A stretch of DNA of 49,916 nucleotides, from contig JAFAQB010000276.1 of the NCBI GenBank assembly GCA_019246625.1, positions 1 to 49,916 on the forward strand. Reading direction: 5' to 3'. The DNA is from Nitrososphaeraceae archaeon (GTDB lineage: Archaea; Thermoproteota; Nitrososphaeria; Nitrososphaerales; Nitrososphaeraceae). The position numbers were made by a program, and so were the translations under genes. Within the stretch, counting starts at the first letter, position 1, and every line of letters begins with the position of its first letter. Below the pieces are notes generated by a model. The model saw only the letters and a program-made list of their open reading frames with translations, was not told where the DNA came from and made no database searches. Of this stretch, positions 9,448 through 18,645 are shown piece by piece.

Positions 9448-9778
9448 TTGATACCAGAAACTTAGGTCGTGTTGAACTATCTGGATGCTGAGTAATGTTA
9501 TTGAAATTCTGTTGGCAGAATGAAAAGTCTAGATTTATTAAGTATCCCTTTACGTTGTTTGTTCATCAACCATTAGCGATGTAGATTTATTCAAGCTCGT
9601 ACACTGATGGTATTGAATCTGTTTCTGGTAATGAACTGTAGAAGCCCGAAAAGCATAATATGCCGATACTTCAATAGATGTTTGAATTTTACAAATTCCA
9701 TTGCCGTTTGTAAAATGAATGTATTTAAATCACAGCGAAAATATAAGTGATAGGTAATAATCTGATGATGGGTGAGAA
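9448..9778. other. Intergenic stretch, nothing recognisable
   Basis: About 330 bases between proS and the next small gene. I saw no ORF of quality and no tRNA. A GGTG-containing ribosome-binding-like sequence (9771-9776) precedes the TTG start at 9779. Confidence 0.4.
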
Positions 9779-10078
9779 TTGAGTAATAACAAGGATTTCC
9801 TGTTACAACAGTTGATGTGGATTGGTATTTCACTTGGCATTAGTCTTGCTATTTCATTATTTGTTCCTTTTCCTTACTCTTTACCAATCATAATGGCAGT
9901 TTTTATATTGCTAAGCTTTTACATGAGAAAAAGGGCATTACGAAGAATGGGTATACCTGGAACAACAGGAATGTTTGGCAGCAGCTCGTTAAGCTACTAT
10001 TGTATGACCTGTGGAACAAAGCATAATCAAGCTGCTTGTCCTAAATGTGGCTCCAAGATGAAGAGGGTTGGATCTTGA
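9779..10078 (+). CDS. Small membrane protein with C-terminal zinc ribbon
   Basis: A 99-residue protein with two adjacent membrane helices (about 11-29 and 33-50), then a basic stretch RKRALRRMG and a C-terminal zinc ribbon made by YCMTCG and CPKCGSK (about 77-93). The topology suggests an N-terminal hairpin in the membrane with the ribbon in the cytoplasm. It begins with TTG, supported by the GGTGAG five bases upstream; no in-frame ATG lies before it. The function is unknown, but the layout is common among archaeal conserved proteins. Confidence 0.75.
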   Translation: MSNNKDFLLQQLMWIGISLGISLAISLFVPFPYSLPIIMAVFILLSFYMRKRALRRMGIPGTTGMFGSSSLSYYCMTCGTKHNQAACPKCGSKMKRVGS

Positions 10079-10422
10079 CAGTAGGCTAGATGAATTAAAT
10101 TAATTACAATGTGGCTATTGAGAGGAGTACACAACCTCACTAGGCAACAGAATGTGTTAGAATGCAATTGAAAAATTTATCATCATAATTATAACCCTAG
10201 ACAGTCATGAATATATTATTCCATTGATAAGAAGCGATGTTGAAGAAAAAACAGTAAAAGTGAGGAGAACAGTGAATTCACTCTGTACATTCAGCATGTA
10301 TATATTGATAGATTCAAGGAGTGTGCAAAACGATGCTGACAATACGTACTTCTCATCTTATTGATTGTTTTATATATATTAGCACTACATTTTAGTAACA
10401 CCATCTTTGGATAATAACTTTA
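10079..10422. other. Intergenic stretch, nothing recognisable
   Basis: About 340 bases with no supported ORF or RNA fold. A TATA-like segment at about 10370-10380 could serve the following gene at 10423. Confidence 0.35.
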
Positions 10423-10683
10423 ATGGGTAACAAAATTGATTACTCTGGCAAGGTATATGTTTATAGTAGTGGGATGTCTGAAGACATTATCACGCTTAGT
10501 AAGGAAAAGTTAAGTGAATATGGTGTTAATCAAAACGATATTGTGGTTATTGAAGTCCCCGAGGATGTTCCACAAGGAGCGATTATGGTCACGATCTGGC
10601 CTCACTATCTTTCAGTTGCAAAGGTAAAACGCCTCAGAGAGGGATCAATTTATGCGCCGCAGCTATTCAACATCGATCTTTAG
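10423..10683 (+). CDS. Conserved hypothetical protein, 86 aa
   Basis: A soluble 86-residue protein starting MGNKIDYSGKVYVYSSGMSE and containing acidic/beta-rich NQNDIVVIEVPEDVPQGA and a Trp/His segment TIWPHYLSVAKVKRLREG. It looks like a small beta-barrel or AbrB-like fold at best; no motif proves this. It stands alone upstream of the dead transposase. It is probably real because its codon use and composition match neighbouring genes, but no role can be assigned. Confidence 0.6.
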   Translation: MGNKIDYSGKVYVYSSGMSEDIITLSKEKLSEYGVNQNDIVVIEVPEDVPQGAIMVTIWPHYLSVAKVKRLREGSIYAPQLFNIDL

Positions 10684-10769
10684 TTTTATTATGCATATGA
10701 TCCAATATGTAGTCTGTAGCTTAATTTCACATTGATACTATCAATACCGTTTCAATTTAGATGTTATCG

Positions 10770-11626
10770 CTATTCTACAGATTCATGAACTGGTTGTAAA
10801 GCATGACTTTCAATCCACCTATTACTCTTAATTGAAAAAAAACACTATTTCAGCCATCCATCTTCTGCCAGCACCTTTTAGCTGCTTCCACGGTTCATAT
10901 CCTAGTTTTTTGATCAGCAACACTTCATCTCTTCTTAATGGACATCCCTTGGATCTGGTGGTAGATGCGTTCTTTCTAATACTACTAATAGCTGGTTCAG
11001 CATTCATGTCGCCTGGCATATTGAAGTTCTTTCTGTTGTCATAAGCTTTGTCTCTATACGCCTTATCTATATCATGTCTCTTAGCTGCTTCCTTTACCAG
11101 AGTACCAAACTGGTTTGTATCATGTACATTTCCTTTTGTTATCCTAAATGACACTACTTTTCTGACTTTTCATCTAAGCAATATATGCAGCTTGATGAAC
11201 TCTTTCTCATGTATCCATTTCTCCTAGGTATGGTCTCCTTTCTTTGATACAGTTAGTTAGACCTGATCCGTCAACTATTAGTGTTACTGGCTTGTCATCA
11301 TTACCTTGATTTAGATTTATTACTACAGATGGTTTAATCTTTAGAATCCTTCTCCTGATACGTGTAAAATGAATTTCTTCAATCCTGATGTATTCAGATA
11401 ATCCGCGTACTATTCTTTGTACTGTACGATATGGGATCTAAAAACCAACTTTCAAGAATGCAACGAACTCTATATAACTATGAGGATGCTGAAATAGGGC
11501 TCCTTTGCCTTTACTCATCTTCTTTATTTCATCATTAGCTGATTTTAGGAAACTTATGTTGATTAGAACTCGTCCTCGTTCAACCAAGGATTCATTATAA
11601 TCATGCCATGACATGTTTGCTGGCAT
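10770..11626 (-). pseudogene. IS5-like DDE transposase, multiply inactivated
   Basis: Reading the minus strand in several frames recovers one transposase. The N-terminal part (SWHDYNESLVERGR, from 11626) ends in an in-frame TAG at 11438-11440, then continues through VQRIVRGLSEYIR to LIVDGSGLT (first catalytic Asp). A frameshift near 11215-11240 leads to KWIHEKEFIKLHILL, a TGA at 11170-11172, then RITKGNVHDTNQF, DKAYDNRKNF (second Asp) and RRWMAEIVF (Glu). A further shift in the run of eight A bases near 10834-10841 restores SIKSNRWIESH up to a TAG at 10770. All triad residues are visible but spread over several frames, so the element is dead. Terminal inverted repeats were not found. Confidence 0.85.
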
Positions 11627-11755
11627 CGTTTGATACCAAATGGAAGAAAGCTATAAAATTTATACCACAAACTATCCAATATGAAAATTTTTAAATCCAT
11701 TGTCATAATATATATTTGATTGACTTTTACTTTCTTTTGTAAGCATGGACGACAT

Positions 11756-11863
11756 ATGGATTGTCCAGGAGAATGGCCGATAGGGGATTCACCCGGATCT
11801 ACTCAAGATTGTTCTTTTGATATCAAAATAGTAAAATGCCAATGTGAATGCCATTCTGATTGA
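11756..11863 (+). CDS. Very small Cys-rich ORF, 35 aa
   Basis: Thirty-five codons starting ATGGATTGTCC, product beginning MDCPGEWPIGDSPGS and ending KCQCECHSD. Cys/His positions (C3, C19, then KC-QC-ECH) give a possible metal-binding set in a protein too short for the usual gene finders. An upstream in-frame TTG at 11720 would add FFCKHGRH, bringing another Cys and two His. It may be a genuine small protein or chance. No neighbour supports a role. Confidence 0.35.
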   Translation: MDCPGEWPIGDSPGSTQDCSFDIKIVKCQCECHSD

Positions 11864-12205
11864 TCGTAATAATGTCAAATCTCATTGACATTTTAAATTG
11901 ATTGACTGAGACTTCTTTCTAATACAAAAAGTACATGCATGGCTGTATGAAAAATTGTAATATCCAAATTTCTTATCTTAAAGAAGATGGCAAAGAATGC
12001 AATAAAAAGAACATGAATTAATATTTGTTATTTCATTGTATTACATAGAAATATCTACAGCGAGTTAATTCATAGATTGTATTTATCTGCGTCAGTTCAA
12101 ACTTTATTTGACAACGAAAAATTTTGGCGGGGTCAGAGATTGGTACATGTAATCATTTTTTCTTTTTGAAAATCATGTAGCCACCACATCATCATTCCCT
12201 GGAGA
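11864..12205. other. Intergenic stretch, nothing recognisable
   Basis: About 340 AT-rich bases between the small Cys-rich ORF and the end of the dephospho-CoA kinase gene. I saw no ORF, RNA or repeat. Confidence 0.35.
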
Positions 12206-12715
12206 TTAGGTTATTCCTATTTTGTCAATTATAGCTTTAGCCTTTTTGCGCATCGCTGGCGTAATAGTGACTACAACTATTCCCTCTAATGGTTGACCAT
12301 ATAAAACAAATGTGCGGTAAGGAGCGGCAGCAATGATGGGTAAAGCCAGCATATCTTCCTCTCCATAGACTACGACTTTAACAGGAGTGGGTATTCTTAA
12401 TGCCTTGTGCAAAATTGAAACAGCCTCTCTACAGATACCGCCAGCAGGATTGGTACAATGCAGTTCATGTATGTTGGTATTCTGATTGTGTAAGCTTCCT
12501 TTGCGTTTTCTTCGTCGCTCTTTGTTATCAACAACCGATATATGGGGCAAAATGTCATAGGATATCAGTCGATCTGTGGTCGAATCACCTACCGACACCA
12601 CCTTCTTAGCGTTATATAAGACGCCTTTAATTTTTTCTTTGGTTAGATCTTCATCTTTTATTAGGATACCAAAGGGCTCTTTGAGAATATATATTTCACT
12701 ACAAGTGAGGGGCAT
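12206..12715 (-). CDS. GTP-dependent dephospho-CoA kinase
   Basis: A 169-residue protein of the archaeal family (formerly DUF359) that phosphorylates dephospho-CoA with GTP, the last step of coenzyme A synthesis. Family hallmarks are VGDSTTDRLISYDILP, SVVDNKERR, NPAGGI and GEEDMLALP, then LYGQPLEGIVVV. I chose the ATG at 12715, overlapping the last codons of the Mrp gene by 17 bases; the longer frame from 12805 would add 30 residues lying inside the Mrp reading frame and lacking family character. The overlap implies translation coupled to the Mrp ATPase gene. Confidence 0.88.
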   Translation of the reverse strand: MPLTCSEIYILKEPFGILIKDEDLTKEKIKGVLYNAKKVVSVGDSTTDRLISYDILPHISVVDNKERRRKRKGSLHNQNTNIHELHCTNPAGGICREAVSILHKALRIPTPVKVVVYGEEDMLALPIIAAAPYRTFVLYGQPLEGIVVVTITPAMRKKAKAIIDKIGIT

Positions 12716-13829
12716 TATGAGCCTCAGCTTGGCTAAATGAATCTCCAGCCTGTGATTGATTGGATTCGGCTTCTTGTTGCACCCGCATCTCTGCAGCGAT
12801 GACACTAATCCTGCCTGCTATAGTCTTAGCAACCTTGCTAAATACATGAGAGTGAATAGAATCAGGATCAGAAATGATCACGGATTTGCCAATGTCACTT
12901 CCAGTCATAATCTGAGGATGAAGTGGGATCTCTCCAATGAATGGAATTTTGAATTGTTCACTTACTAACTGCCCGCCTCCCTTACCAAAGATATGTGTAT
13001 GCTCTTTGCAATGTGGACATTCGAGGTAGCTCATATTCTCGATAACACCAACAATCGGTACATTTAGTTTATTGAACATGCCTATTGCTTTGACAGCTAC
13101 ATTCATGGCAACATCTTGTGGTGTTGTTACTATCAATATTCCAGTAATGGGAATTGTTTGAGCTATGGTTAACGGTGCGTCACCAGTACCTGGCGGTAAG
13201 TCTATTATCAAATAGTCAAGGTCGCCCCAATTAACATCGGTTAGAAATTGCTTCACTATGCCTGAAATAATTGGACCTCTGTAAATTCCAGCTTGCTGTG
13301 ATTGTTCATAGAAGAATCCCATAGAAATTACTTTGATGCCCTCGGAAATTGGAGGCTGAATCTTATTGTTAATCACTTCTGGAGACGCCTTTAAACCAAG
13401 CATTAATGGAACACTAGGGCCATAGATATCTGCATCCAATAATCCAACTTTTGCGCCTGTCTTTGCCAATGCCATAGCTAAATTTACAGATACTGTTGTC
13501 TTTCCTACACCTCCTTTTCCACTGGCGACTGCCAAAATATTCTTAACCCCAGGCAATAGCTCATCCATAGATATAGCACGCCCTTCCATTACTCGAGCTG
13601 TAACTTTCAGCTCAAGTTCCTTCACTCCCAGGTTTGCAATGGTATTCCGAACGTCCTGTTCAATATCGCTATTGAAGGGACATGCAGGAGTGGTTAGTTC
13701 AAGTGTGAATGCAACTTTGCCATTATTAATGGCTAACTCCTTTATCATACCCATAGAAACTATGTCTTTATGTAGTTCAGGATCAACAACCTTCTTTAAT
13801 GCAGAAAGAACCGTGTCAACAGAAACCAT
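12699..13829 (-). CDS. Mrp/NBP35 family Fe-S carrier ATPase
   Basis: A 376-residue P-loop ATPase that carries and delivers iron-sulfur clusters. The N-terminal domain (about 1-85) is MIP18/DUF59-like with VVDPELHKDIVSMGM and TTPACPF. The ATPase domain follows with the deviant Walker A ASGKGGVGKTT (about 102), DADIYGPSVP and DLPPGTGD; the CxxC ligand pair is ECPHC near residue 271. A polar C-terminal tail (QQEAESNQSQAGD) is extra. It is the first gene of a pair with dephospho-CoA kinase. Promoter-like AT sequence lies just upstream (about 13835-13865). Confidence 0.93.
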   Translation of the reverse strand: MVSVDTVLSALKKVVDPELHKDIVSMGMIKELAINNGKVAFTLELTTPACPFNSDIEQDVRNTIANLGVKELELKVTARVMEGRAISMDELLPGVKNILAVASGKGGVGKTTVSVNLAMALAKTGAKVGLLDADIYGPSVPLMLGLKASPEVINNKIQPPISEGIKVISMGFFYEQSQQAGIYRGPIISGIVKQFLTDVNWGDLDYLIIDLPPGTGDAPLTIAQTIPITGILIVTTPQDVAMNVAVKAIGMFNKLNVPIVGVIENMSYLECPHCKEHTHIFGKGGGQLVSEQFKIPFIGEIPLHPQIMTGSDIGKSVIISDPDSIHSHVFSKVAKTIAGRISVIAAEMRVQQEAESNQSQAGDSFSQAEAHNAPHL

Positions 13830-13964
13830 ATTATTAATAAAAATTTTACATATATGATATTTAAACTATTCATCTAATCCTCTGCTGAGCCATCCGCAGA
13901 TACGTTGTGAAGTGGCAAATACCGGATACCTTCGTGGTCGTCTTTTTGAAGCGAATAAAAATTA

Positions 13965-14891
13965 CTACGGAAAGATCTTCTTCACATCTTGGAACCGTTT
14001 TCTTAATGTTACTATGCTAGTATCCCCAGCAACAGCAATCTGTGCTTGGCTAACTTTTTCACTCTCCTTTAGACACGCAGCATACAGTACCGCCACAGCA
14101 AGAGCATTAGGGTCTTTGCCATGTGAGATAGGATTCTCTTTTATTGTAGTTAGCATTTCAAGAGCTCTTCTATATGTCTTTTCGCTCACCTTTGCTTTAT
14201 TAGCTATCTTGGCAAGGTATACGTTAGAGTCTATTACCGGCAAATGAAGCTTCAAATGTCTAACCAATAACCGGTAACATTTTCCTGCAAATATTGAATC
14301 AGTATTCGCAGTCTCTGCGATTTCGTCTAGAGTTCTGGGAATGTTTAATTCTCTGCATGCTGCGTAAACAGAGGCAACAACTAATGCTCTGATTGATCTT
14401 CCTTTAATGATTCGCCTATCAAGTGCCTTACGATAATTATAAGCCGATTTTTCTATTAAAGCATCATTTAAGGAGAGTTTATCTTTTATTGTGCTCAAAA
14501 TAGCAAAAGCATTCTTAAGGTTCCGGTGATAACTTCTATTGTTGCTAGAGATTTTATTCCATCGTCGCATCCTCTGCACCTTGCTCATCTGTTCAGGGCT
14601 GATTGCGGCACCGTTTGCATCTACGTTAGAGTAAGATATGAAGGTAGATAGGCCCATATCATGGAATGCTAAGGATGTGGGCATCCCAGTCCGGCTCTTG
14701 CTCTCAATATCATCACCTGAATAAATTCTCCATTCAGGTCCCAATGACTCATTATTATCATGTATCACCATTCCACATGAACTACAAACTGTTTCGCTAG
14801 TTTCTGCATCGAAGATTAAAGCTCTGCTATCGCAGAGCCCGCACACTTCATTACTAACCCTTAATGGAACAGCGGGTTCTTGTTTCATCAA
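13965..14891 (-). CDS. tfb: Transcription initiation factor TFB (TFIIB homologue)
   Basis: A 308-residue TFIIB-type factor that bridges TBP at the promoter and RNA polymerase. The N-terminal zinc ribbon is CGLCDSRALIF and CSSCGMVI, followed by the B-reader/linker (GPEWRIYS, SRTGMPTS, a typical TFB sequence). Two cyclin-fold repeats follow, with ASVYAACRELNIPRTLDEIA and AVAVLYAACLKESEKVSQAQIA. Length is normal. It is transcribed divergently from the gene at 15004, with about 110 bases between. Several TFB paralogues are usual in this lineage; only one lies in the window. Confidence 0.96.
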   Translation of the reverse strand: MMKQEPAVPLRVSNEVCGLCDSRALIFDAETSETVCSSCGMVIHDNNESLGPEWRIYSGDDIESKSRTGMPTSLAFHDMGLSTFISYSNVDANGAAISPEQMSKVQRMRRWNKISSNNRSYHRNLKNAFAILSTIKDKLSLNDALIEKSAYNYRKALDRRIIKGRSIRALVVASVYAACRELNIPRTLDEIAETANTDSIFAGKCYRLLVRHLKLHLPVIDSNVYLAKIANKAKVSEKTYRRALEMLTTIKENPISHGKDPNALAVAVLYAACLKESEKVSQAQIAVAGDTSIVTLRKRFQDVKKIFP

Positions 14892-15003
14892 TTCTTATTC
14901 TTCCAATAAGAGGATTGTAGTCAATATAGGGAATCTGTTTACAGACACACTAAAAGTGATTATTTCACTGGTGTTAGGTACAAGTAACATCAATAAAACA
15001 CTG

Positions 15004-15609
15004 ATGCAAACATTTTATTACAATGGATTCGATATAACTACATTGATACCAAATGTAACCGGAGATGCCCGCTCAGCTACGGTAACGAGATCATTTAGAT
15101 TTGATATCGATTTATCAAAAATCTTAGATGAAGAGGCAGAAAGAATGGGTGTTTCTGTGAATGCGCTGGTGGGCATCATCCTGAGGAGGTATAGTGAGTT
15201 CACTAGATATTTGTCAAAGATAGACATGATTGTAATCAACCGTGAGTTATTGATCTCCTTGCTTGAAACAAGAGATTGTGAATATCTTTACAAGTTGGGT
15301 ATGAAATTAGGTGAAACGGTACCGGTCGATACAATCATGTTTTGGAAAAAAACTCTTACAGAACAATCTGTATTAGAGTATATCGAAAAGATTATCTGCA
15401 GATATGGTCATCTCGGTACCTACGACGAAGTATCTCAAACGAACACTCGAACTATTGTGATAAGACATAGATTAGGAAGAAATGGATCGAAATTCTTTGA
15501 AGGATATCTTAAGTCCACACTAAAAAATACTATTGCAAAAGACGCTACATTTGACGTGACGGATTCTTCAGTCAAATTCGAAATAAAGAGTGAAATTACC
15601 AACGCCTAG
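15004..15609 (+). CDS. Hypothetical protein with RHH-like N-terminal segment
   Basis: A 201-residue protein without a recognised family. After a short lead (MQTFYYNGFDITTLIP) it has TRSFRFDIDLSKILDEEAER and VSVNALVGIILRRYSEF, a beta strand and two helices in the order of a ribbon-helix-helix DNA-binding domain. The remaining part is mixed alpha/beta and ends with FDVTDSSVKFEIKSE. I favour ATG 15004; an ATG at 14956 would add 16 residues. Placed between divergent tfb and rpo7, it could be a regulator, but that is inference. Confidence 0.65.
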   Translation: MQTFYYNGFDITTLIPNVTGDARSATVTRSFRFDIDLSKILDEEAERMGVSVNALVGIILRRYSEFTRYLSKIDMIVINRELLISLLETRDCEYLYKLGMKLGETVPVDTIMFWKKTLTEQSVLEYIEKIICRYGHLGTYDEVSQTNTRTIVIRHRLGRNGSKFFEGYLKSTLKNTIAKDATFDVTDSSVKFEIKSEITNA

Positions 15610-15660
15610 TATATTTATCCAAAGGTTCATAAATTGATATTTAGATTATCAAATGATTAA

Positions 15661-16257
15661 ATGTTTGCCAGAGTGTATATGAGCGACGTAGTGAGGATCC
15701 CTCCCAACAGACTGACAAACTCTCTGAAGGATACTGCTATCGGAATTCTAAAGGAAAAGTATGAAAGTATGATCAGTCCTGAGCTTGGTTATGTTGTAAT
15801 GATCATAGATGCGACTGCAAATACTGTTGGAAAGTTGGTTGCAGGTGACGGTGCAACATATCACAGAGTTACTTTTGAGGCCCTGACATTTTATCCAAAA
15901 CTACAAGAAGTAGTAGAAGGCGAAGTTGTAGAAATTACCGACTTTGGAGCATTTGTCAGAATAGGACCGACGGATGCTCTTCTACATTTATCCCAAATAA
16001 CTGATGATTACCTAAGAAGCGATGTTAAACAGGGAGTAATTATAGCTAATCAAAGTGCGAAGTCACTTAGGATCGGTTCAAGAATTCGTGCCAGGGTGAC
16101 CGCTGTAAGTCTTGGTAAAGGAGCGGCAATGGGCAAAATCGGTATAACATGTCGACAACCATTTCTTGGCGCAAGCGAATGGATAGAGCAGGAAATTAAG
16201 AAGGCAAAACAGCCGCCTACACCAGCAACTACAAAGAAAGGAGGAGGAAGCAAGTAA
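15661..16257 (+). CDS. rpo7: RNA polymerase subunit Rpo7 (RpoE')
   Basis: A 198-residue subunit of the polymerase stalk, partner of Rpo4, contacting the emerging RNA. The N-terminal RNP-like domain (MSDVVRIPP, LTNSLKDTAIGILKEKYE) precedes an S1 domain with VVEGEVVEITDFGAFVRIG and DALLHLSQITDDYL (about 78-108). The tail has an Ala/Lys/Pro-rich end (PTPATTKKGGGSK). Its TAA is directly followed by the spt4 ATG. Confidence 0.96.
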   Translation: MFARVYMSDVVRIPPNRLTNSLKDTAIGILKEKYESMISPELGYVVMIIDATANTVGKLVAGDGATYHRVTFEALTFYPKLQEVVEGEVVEITDFGAFVRIGPTDALLHLSQITDDYLRSDVKQGVIIANQSAKSLRIGSRIRARVTAVSLGKGAAMGKIGITCRQPFLGASEWIEQEIKKAKQPPTPATTKKGGGSK

Positions 16258-16446
16258 ATGGCTAGAGAAGTTGCCTGTAAAAAATGCAAAGCTGTTACAA
16301 TTGGAAAAGTATGTCCTATATGTAAAGCAACTGATCTTACTCTGGATTGGTCTGGAATTATCATTATTTTTGATGCTTTAAAATCTGAAATAGCAGCTAC
16401 TCTTGATATCTCGATTCCTCATAAGTATGCTCACAAAGTTTCATAG
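16258..16446 (+). CDS. spt4: Transcription elongation factor Spt4 (RpoE'')
   Basis: A 62-residue protein with the Spt4 zinc knuckle: CKKCKAV at residues 7-13 and CPICKATDL at about 21-29, then the SGIIIIFDALKSEIA strand and helix. Spt4 pairs with Spt5 to keep elongating polymerase processive. It starts immediately after the rpo7 stop without a spacer, the usual archaeal arrangement, so translation is almost surely coupled. The nadC start follows 11 bases later. Confidence 0.95.
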   Translation: MAREVACKKCKAVTIGKVCPICKATDLTLDWSGIIIIFDALKSEIAATLDISIPHKYAHKVS

Positions 16447-16457
16447 CAGACACAAAA

Positions 16458-17336
16458 ATGGGAAACTTGCAGGCATACTTTAACGTTCGAGAATCATTAA
16501 TAAATTTTCTTATTGAAGACATCGGAACTGGAGATATTACAAGCAATACCACTCTTTCGCCCAGCACTTTTGCGCGCGCCCAAATTGTCTGCAAAACTGA
16601 GGACACAGCAATGGTTTGTGGTCTCAAAGAGGCGGGTATGATTTTTGACATTTGTGATTGCAGAAATCGCACATTAGTTAAGGACGGCACAATAGTAGAA
16701 AAGCAAACTATAGTAATGGATATAACTGGAAAAGCACTATCTATTTTAAAGGCAGAGAGAACTGCTCTCAACCTAATAATGAGAATGAGCGGTATCGCTA
16801 CAGAAACCAGAAAGTTCGTTGATGCAGTTAATCATTACAAAGGCTCCATTAGAATTGCTTGTACACGTAAAACCGTGCCAGGCTTGCGATTTTTCGACAA
16901 GAAAGCGGTCTCTATAGGTGGAGGAGACACACACAGAATGGCGCTTGATGACATGGTTTTGATAAAGGATAATCATATTTTTTTTTCTGAATCTGTGGAA
17001 AAATCTGTTAAACTAGCAAGACAGAATGTTGGTTCTTCAGTAAGAGTAGAATGTGAAGTCACAACTTTGGACTCTGCCATTGCAGCCATAAATGCCGGTG
17101 CAGACATTATAATGCTCGATAATTTTTCTCCATCAGATGTATCTAGAACAATAAAGGAGATAACAAAGAAGGGTATTCGAAAGAGGGCTAAACTTGAGAT
17201 CTCTGGGGGGATAAGCTTGCAAAACGTTAAATCCTATGCAAAATCAAGACCTGATATAATTTCAATTGGTCGTCTAACTCATTCTCCAGAGGCAATTAAT
17301 TTCAGTCTCGAAATGATCGAGAAAATCAGATCATAG
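16458..17336 (+). CDS. nadC: Nicotinate-nucleotide pyrophosphorylase (quinolinate PRTase)
   Basis: A 292-residue enzyme converting quinolinate and PRPP into nicotinate mononucleotide and carbon dioxide. Typical marks are EDIGTGDITS (about 22-31), KAERTALNLIMRMSGIAT, TRKTVPGLRFFDKKAV (active-site Arg/Lys) and DDMVLIKDNH, then EVECEVTTLDSAI-like and MLDNFSP, ISGGISLQNV. Starting only 11 bases after spt4, it is likely in the same transcript. It is convergent with nadA, and nadX lies 3 kb away, so the whole quinolinate route is present. Confidence 0.96.
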   Translation: MGNLQAYFNVRESLINFLIEDIGTGDITSNTTLSPSTFARAQIVCKTEDTAMVCGLKEAGMIFDICDCRNRTLVKDGTIVEKQTIVMDITGKALSILKAERTALNLIMRMSGIATETRKFVDAVNHYKGSIRIACTRKTVPGLRFFDKKAVSIGGGDTHRMALDDMVLIKDNHIFFSESVEKSVKLARQNVGSSVRVECEVTTLDSAIAAINAGADIIMLDNFSPSDVSRTIKEITKKGIRKRAKLEISGGISLQNVKSYAKSRPDIISIGRLTHSPEAINFSLEMIEKIRS

Positions 17337-17464
17337 TTGTAGTCTTTAAAGTTCAATAAATCTCATCAAAGCTCGTTCCTATATTGTTTTTATTGGACTC
17401 TGAAGTGGGCAAGCAGGTTCGAAAAATGTCATTTGTGTTTATATGATTCAAAATCGCATTGCTT

Positions 17465-18415
17465 CTATAATATCGTCAGCATTCGGTCGATTGAAATCTT
17501 TGCCTTCTCAGCAATGTTAGCAGGCACCTTGACCTCATAAATGTCATTTACGAGTGAATTATAAACCTTTTCTAAACTGATCTTTTTCATATATTTACAT
17601 ACTGCATCTTCTTTGAGAGGAATGAACTCTTTATTTGGGTTTTCCTTCTGCATTCTATGAATTATGCCTGTTTCTGTTGCGATTACAAATTGCTTTGCAT
17701 CTGATGTTCTGACATGATTCATCATTCCTTCAGTTGACAATATGTGCCCTCTCTTTGTCAATTCACCTGTAGCCATATGATATAATGTAGAGGATGTACA
17801 GCTGCATTCCGGATGAACCAGAAACTCCCCGTTGCTAAAAGTTGCGAGCATCTTGTTGATTTCTTCTGCATGGATGCCAGCATGTACATGACATTCGCCG
17901 GGCCAGATATACATGTTTTTTCTCTTAGTTATCTCTGCTACATAAGATCCTAAGAACATATCTGGCAAAAAAAGGACTTCTCTATCTTTGGGTATGCTAT
18001 TCACTACTTTAACTGCATTGGAGGACGTACAACAGTAATCAGACAGTGCCTTTACTTCAGCGGAGGTGTTGACATAACATACTATTACAGCATTTGGGTG
18101 CTCTGTCATCCATGCTTTTAGCTCATGAGCATTAATGGTCGAAGCCAAGGAACACCCTGCTCCAAGATCTGGAATCAGGACTGTCTTCTCTGGGCAGATA
18201 ATCGAGGCCGTTTCAGCCATAAAATGGACACCACAGAATATTATTGTGTCAGCATTAGTTTGCGCCGCATTTCTTGATAGAGCTAATGAGTCACCAACAA
18301 AGTCGGCTATGTCCTGTACTTCAGGAGGTTGATAGTTATGTGCAATAATTACAGCGTTCTTCTTCTTCTTCACAGCCAATATTCGATTCCTATAGTCAGT
18401 ATCCAGCATTGTCAT
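17465..18415 (-). CDS. nadA: Quinolinate synthase
   Basis: A 316-residue iron-sulfur enzyme that condenses iminoaspartate with dihydroxyacetone phosphate to quinolinate. Signature segments are IIAHNYQPPEVQDIADFVGD, IIFCGVHFMAETA and SVLIPD-like VLIPDLGAGCSLA. The three cluster Cys candidates are in DYCCTSSNA, HPECSCTSS and DAVCKYMKK. It is convergent with nadC across a 128-base spacer. Confidence 0.96.
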   Translation of the reverse strand: MTMLDTDYRNRILAVKKKKNAVIIAHNYQPPEVQDIADFVGDSLALSRNAAQTNADTIIFCGVHFMAETASIICPEKTVLIPDLGAGCSLASTINAHELKAWMTEHPNAVIVCYVNTSAEVKALSDYCCTSSNAVKVVNSIPKDREVLFLPDMFLGSYVAEITKRKNMYIWPGECHVHAGIHAEEINKMLATFSNGEFLVHPECSCTSSTLYHMATGELTKRGHILSTEGMMNHVRTSDAKQFVIATETGIIHRMQKENPNKEFIPLKEDAVCKYMKKISLEKVYNSLVNDIYEVKVPANIAEKAKISIDRMLTIL

Positions 18416-18645
18416 TTTGATAGATAATAATGATCCGATGTCAACTATGACATTTAAAGTAGTATAATTTAGGACAACATTGCCTTACTTATACACATTA
18501 TAGGCAATACTTGCCTCCATTACATTGTCAACATCACAGCATCTACCGCCTTCTGTAGCTATAGCTTATTATAGACACAACTAATCAAAGATATCTTTGC
18601 AGAATAATTAAAAACAAGGTTATTACTGCTGCCTCGTGCAGTAGT

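Noticed and set aside
9761-9778. TGATGATG near the TTG start, resembling a C box of a C/D RNA
   Set aside because: No matching D box or second box at the expected spacing.
12716-12805. Thirty extra N-terminal codons for the dephospho-CoA kinase
   Set aside because: Lies within the Mrp coding sequence in another frame and shows no family similarity; the ATG at 12715 suffices.
17400-17430. GGTTCGAAAA resembling a tRNA T-arm
   Set aside because: No acceptor or anticodon arm could be folded around it.
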